Counted from the stretch's first letter, positions 6,932-15,791 are shown. The stretch is 64,000 nt of DNA from Amycolatopsis sp. FDAARGOS 1241 (GCF_016889705.1 NZ_CP069526.1:3906001-3970000), one strand, 5' to 3'. Program-made: numbers and translations. The notes: generated from the sequence alone by a model not told the origin.

Positions 6932-7669
6932 ATGACGACCGTCCCCACGGAAGCAGCCGCCGCAGCCGGGAGAACGACGCTGCGCGAGGTGCTGCCGGTG
7001 TTCCCGAGCGGGCGCGCGCTTCCCGCTCGCGGGCTGCTGCGCCTGCCCGGCGTCTACCGCCCGCAAGCCGACACCTGCCTGCTCGCTTCAGCCGTTCGCC
7101 GCAGCGGGGTACCCGCCGGCGCCCGCGCGCTGGATCTGTGCGCCGGCACCGGCGCGCTCGCCCTCACGCTCGCCCGCGCCGGGGCAGCGTCCGTGCTGGC
7201 CGTGGACCGGTCCCGGCGGGCGCTGCTGTCGGCGGGCCTGAACGCCGGCCTGCGGGGACTGCCGGTGCGGGTGCGGCGCGGCGATCTGCTCGCGGCCGCT
7301 GCCGGCGGCCCCTACGACGTCGTGGTGGCGAACCCGCCCTACGTCCCGTGTCCGCCGTCTGCCGGGCCGGCCGATCGTCGCGTCGACGCGGGCCCGGACG
7401 GCCGCTCGGTGCTGGACCCGTTGTGCGAGGGCGCCGGCGCGCTCGTCGCTCCCGGCGGGTTCCTCCTGCTCGTGCAGTCGACGATGGCCGATGTGGACCG
7501 CTCCGCCGCGCTGCTCGCTGCCGGGGGCTTGCGCCCGCGGGTGGTCGCGCGGGCGGCGGTCCCGTTCGGACCGGTCCTGTCCGGACGGACGGACTTCCTC
7601 GAACAGCGGGGTTTCGTGGCCCCGCAACAGCGGGAAGAGGAGCTGGTGGTGCTGCGTGCCGACCGCTGA
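6932..7669 (+). CDS. HemK/PrmC-like SAM-dependent methyltransferase
   Basis: A 245-aa class I methyltransferase. Motif I is LDLCAGTGALALTLARAG (about residues 68-85) and motif IV is VVANPPYVPCP, the NPPY type used to methylate an amide or amino nitrogen. It is shorter than PrmC and lacks its N-terminal helical domain, so it is not obviously the release-factor enzyme. The target is unknown. The ATG at 6932 follows a GAGGAGG RBS. It overlaps the CDSH-type iron-sulfur gene by 14 nt. Confidence 0.8.
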   Translation: MTTVPTEAAAAAGRTTLREVLPVFPSGRALPARGLLRLPGVYRPQADTCLLASAVRRSGVPAGARALDLCAGTGALALTLARAGAASVLAVDRSRRALLSAGLNAGLRGLPVRVRRGDLLAAAAGGPYDVVVANPPYVPCPPSAGPADRRVDAGPDGRSVLDPLCEGAGALVAPGGFLLLVQSTMADVDRSAALLAAGGLRPRVVARAAVPFGPVLSGRTDFLEQRGFVAPQQREEELVVLRADR

Positions 7670-7871
7670 CGAACGGGAACATCGCCGGGTCCGGGTCGTG
7701 CCCGGCGGCCCGCTGCTGGTGGAGGGGCCGGTCGAGCTTCAGACGCCCGACGGGGACGTGGTGCGCTCGGACCGGTTCGTCGTGGCGGTGTGCACCTGCC
7801 GGCGCAGCAAGCGGTTCCCGCTGTGCGACACCAGCCACCGCAAGCGGGTGCGTGCTCAGGACAGCGGCTGA
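7656..7871 (+). CDS. CDGSH-type iron-sulfur protein
   Basis: A 71-aa protein with the complete CDGSH iron-sulfur cluster motif near the C-terminus: C-x-C-x2-S-x3-P-x-C-D-x2-H (CTCRRSKRFPLCDTSH). It should bind a redox-active [2Fe-2S] cluster with 3 Cys and 1 His. The GTG start at 7656 lies within the end of the methyltransferase gene (14-nt overlap). The 3' end overlaps the convergent heme-oxygenase-like gene by 16 nt. Confidence 0.85.
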   Translation: MPTADEREHRRVRVVPGGPLLVEGPVELQTPDGDVVRSDRFVVAVCTCRRSKRFPLCDTSHRKRVRAQDSG

Positions 7872-8851
7872 AGCAGTGAGGATCGCCCGGCCCGCCAGCA
7901 CGTGAGCAGGTGCTCGCCGAGGCGGTCCTCCAGGAAGTTCGTAGCCTGCACTCCGAAGACCACGTCCGCGGCGAGACTCGGGTCCTGGGCGAGCAGGTCG
8001 CCGACGACGTCGTGGCGCATCACCTGCTCGTGCACCGCGTCGGCCTCGACGTGTTCGGCGTAGAAGAACTTGCAGGCCTCAGGCGCTCCGAGCCGGGTCA
8101 GCGCCTGCACCATCCGCTGAGCCGACGGTGCGGTCGTGACTTCCGCGGCGGCGAAGTGCCCGACGAGCGCGCCGCGCAGGGCTCGGTGCAAGCCGAACAA
8201 CGACATCATGTTCACGATCGCCGGCATCGGCGCCGGCACTCGGTCGAGCAGCGCCAGGTAGCCGTCCGGCAGCCCGGCCCCGCGCAGCAGGTCGGCGAAC
8301 AGTCGCGAGTGGACGAACTCGGCGCGCCCGCCGCCGAACTCGTCGAACTCGACGGCGACGAGGGCGGCCTTCGCCCGGCCGCGCAGCCGCGGGATGACCC
8401 ACGCGTGGGGGTCGGCTTCCTTCAGGTGGTAGATCGATCGGTGCGCGAACAGCTCGCGCACGTGCCACCACTCACCTTCGTCGCGCAAGAAGTGCGAAAC
8501 CCCGTGCGCGTCGACGGGCTCGACGAGCAGCGCGGCGAACTCGGCGTCGACGTCGTCGCCCCCGGCCACGGCGGCCCGCAAGGCCGTCAGGAACCGGCCC
8601 TCGAGCTGCGCCCGCAGCCGCAGCAGGCCGGGGTCCCACTCCCAGCTCGCGTCGACGCCGGGCAGGCCCTGGTAGTGCAGCTCGTAACACAAGTGCAGGG
8701 CGAGCTGCACGTCGTCGCCGAGCGGGTCGGCGTCCGCGAGGGAGCCCGTCTCCAGTGGACGCCCGGCCGGGGGTGCGGAAAGAGCCTCGGCGACGGTGGC
8801 CGAAATCGGGCCCCGGGCGACGGGAAGCGCTGCGGAGGACACAGTCGTCAT
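7856..8851 (-). CDS. Iron-containing redox enzyme family protein (heme-oxygenase-like fold)
   Basis: A 331-aa protein of the heme-oxygenase-like diiron family. Candidate ligands are in FFYAEHVEADAVHEQ near residue 270 and in the ELHYQGLPGVDASWEW region near residue 60. Members catalyse varied oxidative reactions; the substrate here is unknown. Its GGGTAA -10 element contains the stop codon of the upstream glutamate-cysteine ligase-like gene, and the ATG follows 9 nt later. The CDGSH gene on the other strand could supply electrons, but this is only positional. Confidence 0.8.
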   Translation of the reverse strand: MTTVSSAALPVARGPISATVAEALSAPPAGRPLETGSLADADPLGDDVQLALHLCYELHYQGLPGVDASWEWDPGLLRLRAQLEGRFLTALRAAVAGGDDVDAEFAALLVEPVDAHGVSHFLRDEGEWWHVRELFAHRSIYHLKEADPHAWVIPRLRGRAKAALVAVEFDEFGGGRAEFVHSRLFADLLRGAGLPDGYLALLDRVPAPMPAIVNMMSLFGLHRALRGALVGHFAAAEVTTAPSAQRMVQALTRLGAPEACKFFYAEHVEADAVHEQVMRHDVVGDLLAQDPSLAADVVFGVQATNFLEDRLGEHLLTCWRAGRSSLLQPLS

Positions 8852-8860
8852 GGTGTCCGG

Positions 8861-8866
8861 TTACCC
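8861..8866 (-). promoter_or_regulatory. GGGTAA -10 element overlapping the upstream stop codon
   Basis: Minus-strand GGGTAA, 9 nt before the ATG at 8851. TAA is the stop of the upstream gene. The -35 at the expected spacing (GCAT) is poor. Confidence 0.45.
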
Positions 8867-9997
8867 CGCGGCCGCGGCTTCATGCCCGGCGACCGGCACC
8901 GTCCGCTCTTCGAGGAGCCGGACGACGGCGGGCAGGTCGTCCGCCGCGGCAGCGCGCTGGGCAACGGCGCCGGTGCCCTCGGTGAGCAGGGTCTGGATGT
9001 GCGTCTCGGCGAAGGCGCGGTCGCCCGCGTCCTCGAGCGCGTCCGACACGTGGGCGAGCAGATCCCGGACGACCTCCGCGGCCGGGCTCTGCCGTTGCCG
9101 GACCGGATCGACCAGGAAGGCGGTGAGGCCGTGGCGCGCGGCGGCCCACACCGCGGCGGCGCACACCTGAGGAGACAGGCTCGGTGCCGCCACGCCCCGG
9201 CCGAGGTCGGCGAGCGCCGTGCGGACGAGCGCGCGCGACAGCACGGCTTGCAGCACGGTGTCGTCCACCGTCGGCACTGTGTCGGCCACTCGCAGCTCCA
9301 CCGTCGGAAACCGGGGCGACGGTCGCGCCAGCCAGAAGCTCTGTTCCCGGTCCACGAGCGCGCCGCAGGCCACGAGGGCGTCCACCGCCTGCTGGTACTC
9401 GGTATGGCCGGCGAAGTTCGGTGCGACCCCGGAACCGGGGAAGCGGGTCTGCAGCACCATCCGCCAGCTGTGGTACCCGGTGTCGTGCCCGTCGGCGAAC
9501 GGCGAGTTGGCCGACAGCGCCAGCAACGCCGGCAGCCACGGCGCGAGGTGGTTCACCACCGCCACGGCCGTGTCCCGGTCGGCGACGCCGACGTGCACGT
9601 GGCAGCCGCAGGCCTCGTAGTCGGCCGCCAGCGGGCCGTAGGCCGCGTGGATTTCCGCGAACCGGCCCTCGGGTTCCGGCGTTTCACCCCGTCCGGGAGC
9701 GTTCACCGGCGTGCCGCTCGCGACGAGTGCGCAGTCCTCGGCCGCCGCGGCCTCGGCCAGCAGGCGGCGCCCGGCGGTGAGCTGTGCCCGGAGCTCGTCG
9801 GCCTCCGTGCACACACCGGTCGCCAGCTCCAGCTGCGTCGGCCGCAGCTCCCGATGTGCGCTCGCGCCGGGCGGCAGCCGGCCGGCGCGGCCGCACCGGG
9901 CCAGCACCGCGTCCGCGCACGGCGTCGTCCGGCCCGTGCGCGGGTTGACGAGGAGGAACTCCTCCTCGACGCCCACGGTCGTGCCGGCACCGCCCAT
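8861..9997 (-). CDS. Carboxylate-amine ligase, glutamate-cysteine ligase type 2 (YbdK-like)
   Basis: A 378-aa GCS2-family ATP-dependent carboxylate-amine ligase. It shows TTVGVEEEFLLV at the N-terminus, the CGCHVHVGV motif (about residue 140) and ALSANSPFADG, all diagnostic of the YbdK family. Members make gamma-glutamyl-cysteine weakly; actinobacterial versions are often annotated this way without proof. ATG 9997 is chosen because it lies 9 nt after the GGGTAA at 10007-10012. Confidence 0.87.
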   Translation of the reverse strand: MGGAGTTVGVEEEFLLVNPRTGRTTPCADAVLARCGRAGRLPPGASAHRELRPTQLELATGVCTEADELRAQLTAGRRLLAEAAAAEDCALVASGTPVNAPGRGETPEPEGRFAEIHAAYGPLAADYEACGCHVHVGVADRDTAVAVVNHLAPWLPALLALSANSPFADGHDTGYHSWRMVLQTRFPGSGVAPNFAGHTEYQQAVDALVACGALVDREQSFWLARPSPRFPTVELRVADTVPTVDDTVLQAVLSRALVRTALADLGRGVAAPSLSPQVCAAAVWAAARHGLTAFLVDPVRQRQSPAAEVVRDLLAHVSDALEDAGDRAFAETHIQTLLTEGTGAVAQRAAAADDLPAVVRLLEERTVPVAGHEAAAAG

Positions 9998-10006
9998 GCC
10001 CACCGG

Positions 10007-10012
10007 TTACCC
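10007..10012 (-). promoter_or_regulatory. GGGTAA -10 element overlapping the upstream stop codon
   Basis: Minus-strand GGGTAA ends 9 nt before the ATG at 9997. Its TAA is the stop of the upstream hydrolase. Near the -35 position only a partial match (GTGC, 14-nt spacer) is visible. Confidence 0.45.
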
Positions 10013-10915
10013 GTTCCCGCGCTGGTGCACGCGCCTGAGGAAGCGCTCGACGTGGTTGAGCGCTTCGCGGCCCTCCGGGAGGTTCTGCATGACCCAGTTG
10101 TGGAACATGCCGGGGTATTCGCGGTAGTCGAGCGCGACCCCGGCGTCGTGGGCGCGGTCGCGGAACCGGCGCGCGTCGGGGAGCAACAGGTCGCGGGTGC
10201 CGATGAACAGGCTGACCGGGCCGAGCCCGGTCAGGTCGGCGTGCAGCGGGCTGATCCTCGGATCGTGCGGGTCGGTGCCCTCGGAGTATATGCGCCCGGC
10301 CTCGCGCAGCCCGGTGATGCCGAGGATCGGGTCGTGTTCGTCGAGTACCACGGAGATCGGGTCTTCGAGCGTGACGTCGAGCCACGGCGAGATCAGCACG
10401 AGCCCGTCCGGCTGGGGGCGGCCCTCGTCGCGCAGCCGCTGGGCGATCGCCAGGGCGAGCGCGCCACCCGCCGAATCACCGGACACGACGCGGTGGTCCG
10501 CACCGGCCGCGAGTTGTTCGTAGGCGGCGTGGACCATCGGCAGGGTCTCGGTGTGGTCGTGGCGTGGGACGAGCGGGTAGATCGGCAGCGTCACAGCGCA
10601 GCCGAGGCGGGCCACGAGTTCGGCCGCGAAGCGCCAGTGGTGCTGCTGGATCTCCTCGACGTAGCCCCCGCCGTGCAGGTGCAGCACGTGCAGCCCGGCG
10701 GTTCCGCGGCGCGGCCGCAGCGTCCAGCACGCGAATCCGCGGACCTCGTGCCGGTCCACTGTGCACTGCCGGCGGATGCGGTGTGGCGGGCGGGCCATCG
10801 AGGGGCGCTGGTGGCTGCGCAGCGTCCGGTGCAGCGTCCGGGCGTCGTCGTAGAACCGTTTGTGGCCGGAGGCGCGCTGGTACGCCATGTAGAGCTTCGC
10901 TTTCGTGCTCACCAT
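10007..10915 (-). CDS. Alpha/beta hydrolase, HSL (hormone-sensitive lipase) family
   Basis: A 302-aa esterase. It has the HSL oxyanion motif LHLHGGGYVEE (about residues 75-85) and the nucleophile elbow VSGDSAGGALALA. The likely catalytic Asp is in GTRDLLLPD and the His in YPGMFHNWV near the C-terminus. No signal peptide, so it is likely cytoplasmic. The ATG at 10915 lies 9 nt after a GGGTAC hexamer. Short-chain ester hydrolysis is expected; the substrate is unknown. Confidence 0.87.
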   Translation of the reverse strand: MVSTKAKLYMAYQRASGHKRFYDDARTLHRTLRSHQRPSMARPPHRIRRQCTVDRHEVRGFACWTLRPRRGTAGLHVLHLHGGGYVEEIQQHHWRFAAELVARLGCAVTLPIYPLVPRHDHTETLPMVHAAYEQLAAGADHRVVSGDSAGGALALAIAQRLRDEGRPQPDGLVLISPWLDVTLEDPISVVLDEHDPILGITGLREAGRIYSEGTDPHDPRISPLHADLTGLGPVSLFIGTRDLLLPDARRFRDRAHDAGVALDYREYPGMFHNWVMQNLPEGREALNHVERFLRRVHQRGNG

Positions 10916-10924
10916 ACCGAGCGG

Positions 10925-10950
10925 GTACCCGCGGCAGTGGCCTGGGCAAC
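10925..10950 (-). promoter_or_regulatory. SigB/SigF-type promoter of the HSL-family hydrolase
   Basis: Minus-strand GTTG (10947-10950), 16-nt spacer, GGGTAC (10925-10930), 9 nt before the ATG. One mismatch in the -35. Confidence 0.55.
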
Positions 10951-10956
10951 TCCGTG

Positions 10957-10980
10957 GTTGTTCCACCCGCGGACGGGTAC
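10957..10980 (+). promoter_or_regulatory. Probable stress-type promoter of the SDR gene
   Basis: GTTG (10957-10960), 14-nt spacer, GGGTAC (10975-10980). The start is 35 nt downstream with a GAGAAGGGAG RBS. The spacer is one shorter than usual. Confidence 0.5.
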
Positions 10981-11015
10981 GCCGATCGGGAGCTGACCGG
11001 GAGAAGGGAGCACGG

Positions 11016-11813
11016 ATGACCACCACGGAGAAGCCACTGGCCGTCGTCACCGGCGCGTCGAGCGGGATCGGCCTCGAGCTGGCCAAGCAGTTCGCCCAGC
11101 ACGACTTCGACGTCGTCCTCACGGCTGAGGACGACGAGCTCGCGGCCGCGGCCGAGCAGGTGCGCTCGTGCGGTGCGGCCGTGGACACGGTGCGGACCGA
11201 CCTCGCGCGGCCCGAGGGAGTCGAAGAACTGGTCGGGCGGATCGCCGAAAGCGGCCGACCGGTCGAGGCACTCGCGGTCAACGCGGGTGTCGGCATCAAC
11301 GGCGAGTTCGCCGGCGACACCCGCCTCGACGACCAGCTGACCGTCGTCGACCTCAACGTGCGCTCCGCCGTGCACCTCGCCAAGCGCGTGGTGCCCGGCA
11401 TGGTCGAACGCGGGCGCGGACGGGTGTTGTTCACCTCGTCGATCGCCGGCGCCGCGCCCGGGCCGTACCAGGTGGTGTACTCGGCGTCGAAGGCGTTCCT
11501 CACGTCGTTCTCCGAAGGCCTGCGCGGCGAGGTGAAGGACAAGGGCATCACGGTCACGGCACTGCTGCCCGGCCCGACCGACACGGAGTTCTTCGAACGC
11601 GCCGACATGGAGGACACGAAGATCGGTGCGGGTCCGAAGGACAGCGCGGCCGACGTCGCCGAAGCCGGCTTCGCGGCGCTCATGGCCGGCGACGACAAGG
11701 TCGTGACGGGGGCGAAGAACAAGGCCACGGCCGCCGCATCTCGGGTGCTGCCCGATGAGGCGAAGGCGGCCCAGCAGGGCAAGATGATGAAACCCGGCTC
11801 GGCCGAGGAGTGA
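11016..11813 (+). CDS. SDR family oxidoreductase
   Basis: A 265-aa short-chain dehydrogenase. The NAD(P) motif is VTGASSGIGLELA (about residues 11-23), the catalytic Ser is in LFTSSIAGAAPG and the Tyr-Lys pair in YSASKAFL. Its sequence is closest in style to the DltE/YqjQ-type SDRs with unknown substrates. RBS GAAGGGAG lies 6 nt before the ATG. It faces the decayed regulator gene, which ends near its 3' end. Confidence 0.88.
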   Translation: MTTTEKPLAVVTGASSGIGLELAKQFAQHDFDVVLTAEDDELAAAAEQVRSCGAAVDTVRTDLARPEGVEELVGRIAESGRPVEALAVNAGVGINGEFAGDTRLDDQLTVVDLNVRSAVHLAKRVVPGMVERGRGRVLFTSSIAGAAPGPYQVVYSASKAFLTSFSEGLRGEVKDKGITVTALLPGPTDTEFFERADMEDTKIGAGPKDSAADVAEAGFAALMAGDDKVVTGAKNKATAAASRVLPDEAKAAQQGKMMKPGSAEE

Positions 11814-11839
11814 CCAGGTCCCGAGCGGGCCACCCTCGG

Positions 11840-12995
11840 CGAGCCGAGGCCAGCGCGTGGACCCGCTCGGCGGCGCCGAGCAGCACGTCGCGCTGGCTCC
11901 ACTCCAGCCGGCGAGCGGTGTCGTCGGCCACCCGGTCCAGTGCCGTGGTCTCCCGGGCGGAGGGGGTTCGCCCGCTGAGGTGGTGGTGTGTGGAGAGCAC
12001 CGGAGCCACCGCCCGCTCTTTGGTGCGCGTACCGGCGTGCTCTGCACCGCGTGGCTGCCGGCGGCCAGCAGGGCTTCCTGGGCGAGGGTGTGGTCGAGGG
12101 CCGGGTCGTCGCCGACGTCCGGGACGACGATGCGCTGCAGCTGCCGGGCGGCGGAGACGGAGGTGGTTTCCGGCCCGTCCACGTGCGAAGGTGGGTCACG
12201 AAGTCCTGGAGGAAGGCCGTGATGGGCGACCAGCTGCAGCCCGGTGCGCATAAGGGCTGCGCGGCACCCGCGTCGGCTTCGGCCACGACCATGCCGGCGA
12301 GCAGCGCGTCGTCGAGAAGGCGGCGGGGCACGGGAAGCCCCCGGTGGCGCAGGGGAAGGCGACCGGTGGAGCGGCAGGCCGCAGGTCGCCGGTGAGCCAG
12401 GGTCCCGTGGACCCGGGTCGGGGCAGGTCGAGCAGCGTCCGTGCCAGGTCGGCCATCCGAACGTTGCTCGTCTGCGAGGCGCCGCGCAGCACGGCGTGGG
12501 CGACGTCGGTGTCGGGAAGCAGGTAGCGCTCGACGAGCATGCCGAGGCCTGGGCGATCACGGGACGGGTGGCGAGTTCGGCCTGGAGGTTCGAGAGACCG
12601 GGGTCGTCCTCGCGCGCCACGACGGCCGCGGTCCGCGCCGCAGCGAGGGTTTCGTGGACGTCGAGCACGTCGTCGACCCGCGCGATGCGCAACACCCGGC
12701 GGCACGGTGCCGGGATCCGCGGCGACGCGCAGGCGGCTGCCGACGCGGGCGAATTAATCCGTCACCGGCGCGCAGCATCCGGGCCGCGGCGGCGCTGAGC
12801 ACCGTGACCGCGGTCAGGTCGACGATCACGTCGCCGCCGGGGTCGCGGACCTCGTGCAGTTCGGTCTCGACCGCGACGATCGCACGACCGCAGAGTTCCC
12901 CGGCCGCGGTGACGACCGGCAGCCGGTGTGCCCGGTCCTCCTCAGGGGCTTCACGGATCCGGATCAGCCGGTCCGTCGATGGGGCGCGCCACGGG
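11840..12995 (-). pseudogene. Decayed STAS-ANTAR-GAF regulatory protein
   Basis: Recognisable protein pieces occur on the minus strand in shifting frames. A STAS domain starts near 12950 (LPVVTAAGELCGRA, then VIVDLTAVTVLSAAAARML) and continues after a frame change at about 12695 (LRIARVDDVLDVHETLAAA). An ANTAR-like helix follows at 12546-12430 (AVLRGASQTSNVRMADLARTLL). A GAF-like domain comes at about 12260-12010 (IVVPDVGDDPAL, AAGSHAVQSTPV) and changes frame again at 12009-11835 (DRVADDTARRLEWSQRD). At least four frame changes are needed, so it cannot make one intact protein. It keeps a good divergent promoter at 13067-13092. Confidence 0.72.
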
Positions 12996-13066
12996 TCCTC
13001 TCTCCCCGTTCGCGTCGTGTTCGGCGCAACCCTGTTGGCACTGGCTCTGGCGGGAAAAGCGGTGAA

Positions 13067-13092
13067 CTACCCGGGGCGCGCTGCGGTCAAAC
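13067..13092 (-). promoter_or_regulatory. SigB/SigF-type promoter of the decayed regulator
   Basis: Minus-strand GTTT (13089-13092), 16-nt spacer, GGGTAG (13067-13072). Its -35 abuts that of the divergent epimerase promoter in the palindrome AAACGGTTT. Confidence 0.6.
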
Positions 13093-13093
13093 G

Positions 13094-13118
13094 GTTTCGC
13101 GGCGGGTTCCCCGGGTAG
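13094..13118 (+). promoter_or_regulatory. SigB/SigF-type promoter of the epimerase gene
   Basis: GTTT (13094-13097), 15-nt spacer, GGGTAG (13113-13118). The GTG start is 9 nt downstream. Confidence 0.72.
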
Positions 13119-13127
13119 CCGGAGGAC

Positions 13128-14198
13128 GTGCGAATCGTGATCACCGGCGCGAGCGGGAACATCGGCACGGCTCTGCTGCGGCAGCTGCCCGAGGGCTGGG
13201 AGCTCACCGGCGTTTCGCGGCGGATCCCCGATTTGACGGCCGAGCCGTACGCCGGCGCCTCGTGGTTGCAGCTGGACGTCGGCGAACCCGGTTCCGACGA
13301 AGCTCTGGCACGCGCGTTCGACGGCGCCGACGCGGTCGTGCACCTCGCCTGGGCCATCTCGCCGGCCTGGGACGACCCGCCGATGTCGCGCACCAACGGG
13401 GACGGCACCCGGCACGTGCTCGCCGCCGCGGCGAAGGCCGCGGTCCAGCACGTCGTGTGCGCGTCGTCGGTGGCGGCCTACGGGCCGGCACCACGTGCCG
13501 AGAAGGTGCCCGAGACCTGGCCGTGCACCGGCATCCCGGCCAGCGCTTACAGCAGGGGCAAGTCCGAACTGGAGACGGTGCTCGACCTGTTCACCGCCGC
13601 GCACCCGGAGGTCGGCCTGGCCCGGATCCGCCCGTGTGCGGTGCTGCAACGGTCTGCGGCGGGGGAGTTCACGCGGTGGCTGCTGGGGCCGGTCGTCCCG
13701 CCCGGGGTGCTCGGCGGCCGGCTGCTGCCGGTGCCGCTGTGGGACGGCCTGCGCGCGCAGGCCGTCCACGCCGACGACGTGGCCCAAGCCCTGCGGCTGA
13801 TCCTCGAGCGGCGCGCCACCGGCCCGTTCAACCTGGCGGCGCCGGACGTGCTCGACGCCGACGCCCTGGCCCGGTTGTTCGGCCGGCTGCGGGTGCCCAT
13901 CAGGAAACCGTTCGCGCGGTTCGTCGCGCGCGTCGCGTGGACGGCGGGCCTTCAGCCCCTGCACCCGGGCTGGCTGGAATTGGCTGACCGCGCGGCGCTC
14001 GTGGACACCACGCGCGCCGAGGTGGTCCTGGACTGGCAGCCCCGGCACACCACGGCGGCGACGCTCGCGGAACTCGTCGCCGGCCTCCGGGAGCACGCCG
14101 CGGGCGCGTCGCCACCCCTGGCCCGCGCCCGCACCGGCGCGCGATCGCGGCTGCGGGGGGTCACGCGCATGCGCCCGACGCACCAGTCGCAGGCCTGA
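13128..14198 (+). CDS. NAD-dependent epimerase/dehydratase family protein
   Basis: A 356-aa extended SDR. It has the Rossmann motif VITGASGNIGTALL at the very N-terminus, then VHLAWAISP and ASSVAAYGP. The usual catalytic YxxxK is YSRGKSELE. A HADDVAQAL motif follows, typical of sugar-nucleotide epimerase-like proteins. The last about 50 residues are basic and variable. The substrate cannot be told. A GGAGG lies just before the GTG, but the promoter spacing suggests a very short leader. The next gene follows 9 nt later. Confidence 0.83.
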   Translation: MRIVITGASGNIGTALLRQLPEGWELTGVSRRIPDLTAEPYAGASWLQLDVGEPGSDEALARAFDGADAVVHLAWAISPAWDDPPMSRTNGDGTRHVLAAAAKAAVQHVVCASSVAAYGPAPRAEKVPETWPCTGIPASAYSRGKSELETVLDLFTAAHPEVGLARIRPCAVLQRSAAGEFTRWLLGPVVPPGVLGGRLLPVPLWDGLRAQAVHADDVAQALRLILERRATGPFNLAAPDVLDADALARLFGRLRVPIRKPFARFVARVAWTAGLQPLHPGWLELADRAALVDTTRAEVVLDWQPRHTTAATLAELVAGLREHAAGASPPLARARTGARSRLRGVTRMRPTHQSQA

Positions 14199-14207
14199 GG
14201 AGGCGCG

Positions 14208-15791
14208 GTGGAGACCGTCGACGCGATCGTGGTCGGAGCCGGCCACAACGGCCTGGTCGCCGCGAACCTCCTGGCGGACGCCGGGTGGGACGTGCTGGTC
14301 CTGGAAGCCACCGACACGCCGGGCGGCGCAGTGCGCACCGCCGAGGTGACCGCCCCCGGTTTCCGCAACGACCTGTGCAGCGCTTTCTTCCCGATGTCGG
14401 CCGCGTCGCCGATCATGCGCGGGCTGCGGCTGGAAGAGCACGGCTTGCGCTGGCGGCACGCGCCGGACGTCCTCGCCCACGTGCTGCCGGACAACCGGTG
14501 CGCGGTGCTGTCGCGCGACGTCGACCGCACGGCCCGGTCGGTGGCGCGGTTCGCCCCCGGCGACGGGGACGCGTGGCGCGAGTTGTTCGCGCAGTGGCAA
14601 GGCCTGCGAGACCGGCTGCTGGACGCGCTGTTCACGCCGTTCCCACCGGTGCGGCCCGCCGTCAAGCTGCTCCGGCGCACCGGTACCGCCGACGCGGTGC
14701 GGCTCGCCCGGATGCTCACGCTGCCCGCCCGGCGGTTCACGGCCGAACGGTTCGCCGGCGAGGGCGCGCGGCTGCTGCTCGCGGGCAACGCCGCGCACAG
14801 CGATCTGTCCGTGGACAACGCGGGCAGCGCGGTTTTCGGCTGGCTGCTGGCGATGCTGGCGCAGGACGTCGGCTTCCCCGTGCCCGAAGGCGGCGCGGGC
14901 GAACTCGTCTCGGCGCTGCTGCGGCGGCTGGGCGAGCGGGGCGCGGTCCACTGTGGCCGCGAGGTGACGGAGATACTGGTGGCGAACGGGCGTGCGGCCG
15001 GCGTCCGCTGCGCCGACGGATCAGCGGTCCGGGCGCGCCGGGCGGTGCTGGCCGACGTGCCGGCACCGGCGTTGTACGGCCGGCTCGTCGCACCCGAATG
15101 GTTGCCGGCGCGGCTGCTGCGGGACCTCGACGCGTTCGAATGGGACAGCGCGACGGTGAAGGTCGATTGGGCGTTGACCGGCCCGGTGCCGTGGACGGCG
15201 CCGGAAGTGGCGGGGGCCGGGACGATCCACCTGGGCTGCGACGAAGACGGGCTCGCGGCGTTCGGCGGGGAGCTGGCGCGGGGCTGCGTGCCGAGGCGGC
15301 CGTTCCTGCTGCTCGGGCAGATGACCACCGCGGACCCCACCCGGTCACCGGCCGGGACGGAAGCCGTGTGGGCGTATACGCACGTGCCGCGCGGTTCGGT
15401 GGCGACCTCCTCGTCGCTGGCGCGGCAAGCAGAGGGGCTCGAGGACTCGATCGAGCGGCAGGCACCCGGGTTCCGCGACCGCATCATCGCGCGGTACGTC
15501 CAGGGGCCGGACGAGCTCGCCGCCCACGACCCGAGTCTCGTGGGCGGTGCGATCAACGGGGGCACCACCGCCATCCACCAGCAGCTGTTCTTCCGGCCCG
15601 TGCCGAGCCTCGGCCGGGCGGACACCCCGGTCGACCGCCTGTACCTCGCCGGTGCGTCGGCCCACCCGGGCGGCGCGGTGCACGGCGGACCCGGCGCCAA
15701 CGCAGCCCGCGCGGCGCTGGCCCGCAACGGCGCACTCGGCGGCGGATACGCGACGTTGATCCGTGCCGCGCACCGAGCGCTCTACGGCTGA
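14208..15791 (+). CDS. Phytoene desaturase-like NAD(P)/FAD-dependent oxidoreductase
   Basis: A 527-aa flavoprotein of the carotenoid-desaturase/PYROXD2-like family. It shows the dinucleotide motif VVGAGHNGLVAANLLADAG (residues 8-26), followed by GGAVRTAEVTAPGF. The C-terminal flavin motif is LYLAGASAHPGGAVHGGPG, as in CrtI-like proteins. No carotenoid genes are nearby, so carotenoid synthesis is not implied. GTG 14208 follows a GAGGAGG RBS. It is probably co-transcribed with the epimerase. It overlaps the convergent SRPBCC gene by 10 nt. Confidence 0.87.
   Translation: METVDAIVVGAGHNGLVAANLLADAGWDVLVLEATDTPGGAVRTAEVTAPGFRNDLCSAFFPMSAASPIMRGLRLEEHGLRWRHAPDVLAHVLPDNRCAVLSRDVDRTARSVARFAPGDGDAWRELFAQWQGLRDRLLDALFTPFPPVRPAVKLLRRTGTADAVRLARMLTLPARRFTAERFAGEGARLLLAGNAAHSDLSVDNAGSAVFGWLLAMLAQDVGFPVPEGGAGELVSALLRRLGERGAVHCGREVTEILVANGRAAGVRCADGSAVRARRAVLADVPAPALYGRLVAPEWLPARLLRDLDAFEWDSATVKVDWALTGPVPWTAPEVAGAGTIHLGCDEDGLAAFGGELARGCVPRRPFLLLGQMTTADPTRSPAGTEAVWAYTHVPRGSVATSSSLARQAEGLEDSIERQAPGFRDRIIARYVQGPDELAAHDPSLVGGAINGGTTAIHQQLFFRPVPSLGRADTPVDRLYLAGASAHPGGAVHGGPGANAARAALARNGALGGGYATLIRAAHRALYG

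Noticed and set aside
7910..10996. 1028-aa open frame on the plus strand
   Set aside because: It lies antisense to three clear genes (heme-oxygenase-like, GCS2-type ligase, HSL hydrolase). Its sequence is Arg/Gly/Pro-rich without any family motif, as expected for GC-rich shadow frames.
14208..15791. Carotenoid biosynthesis cluster
   Set aside because: The FAD enzyme is CrtI-like in motif only; no phytoene synthase, GGPP synthase or cyclase gene is nearby.
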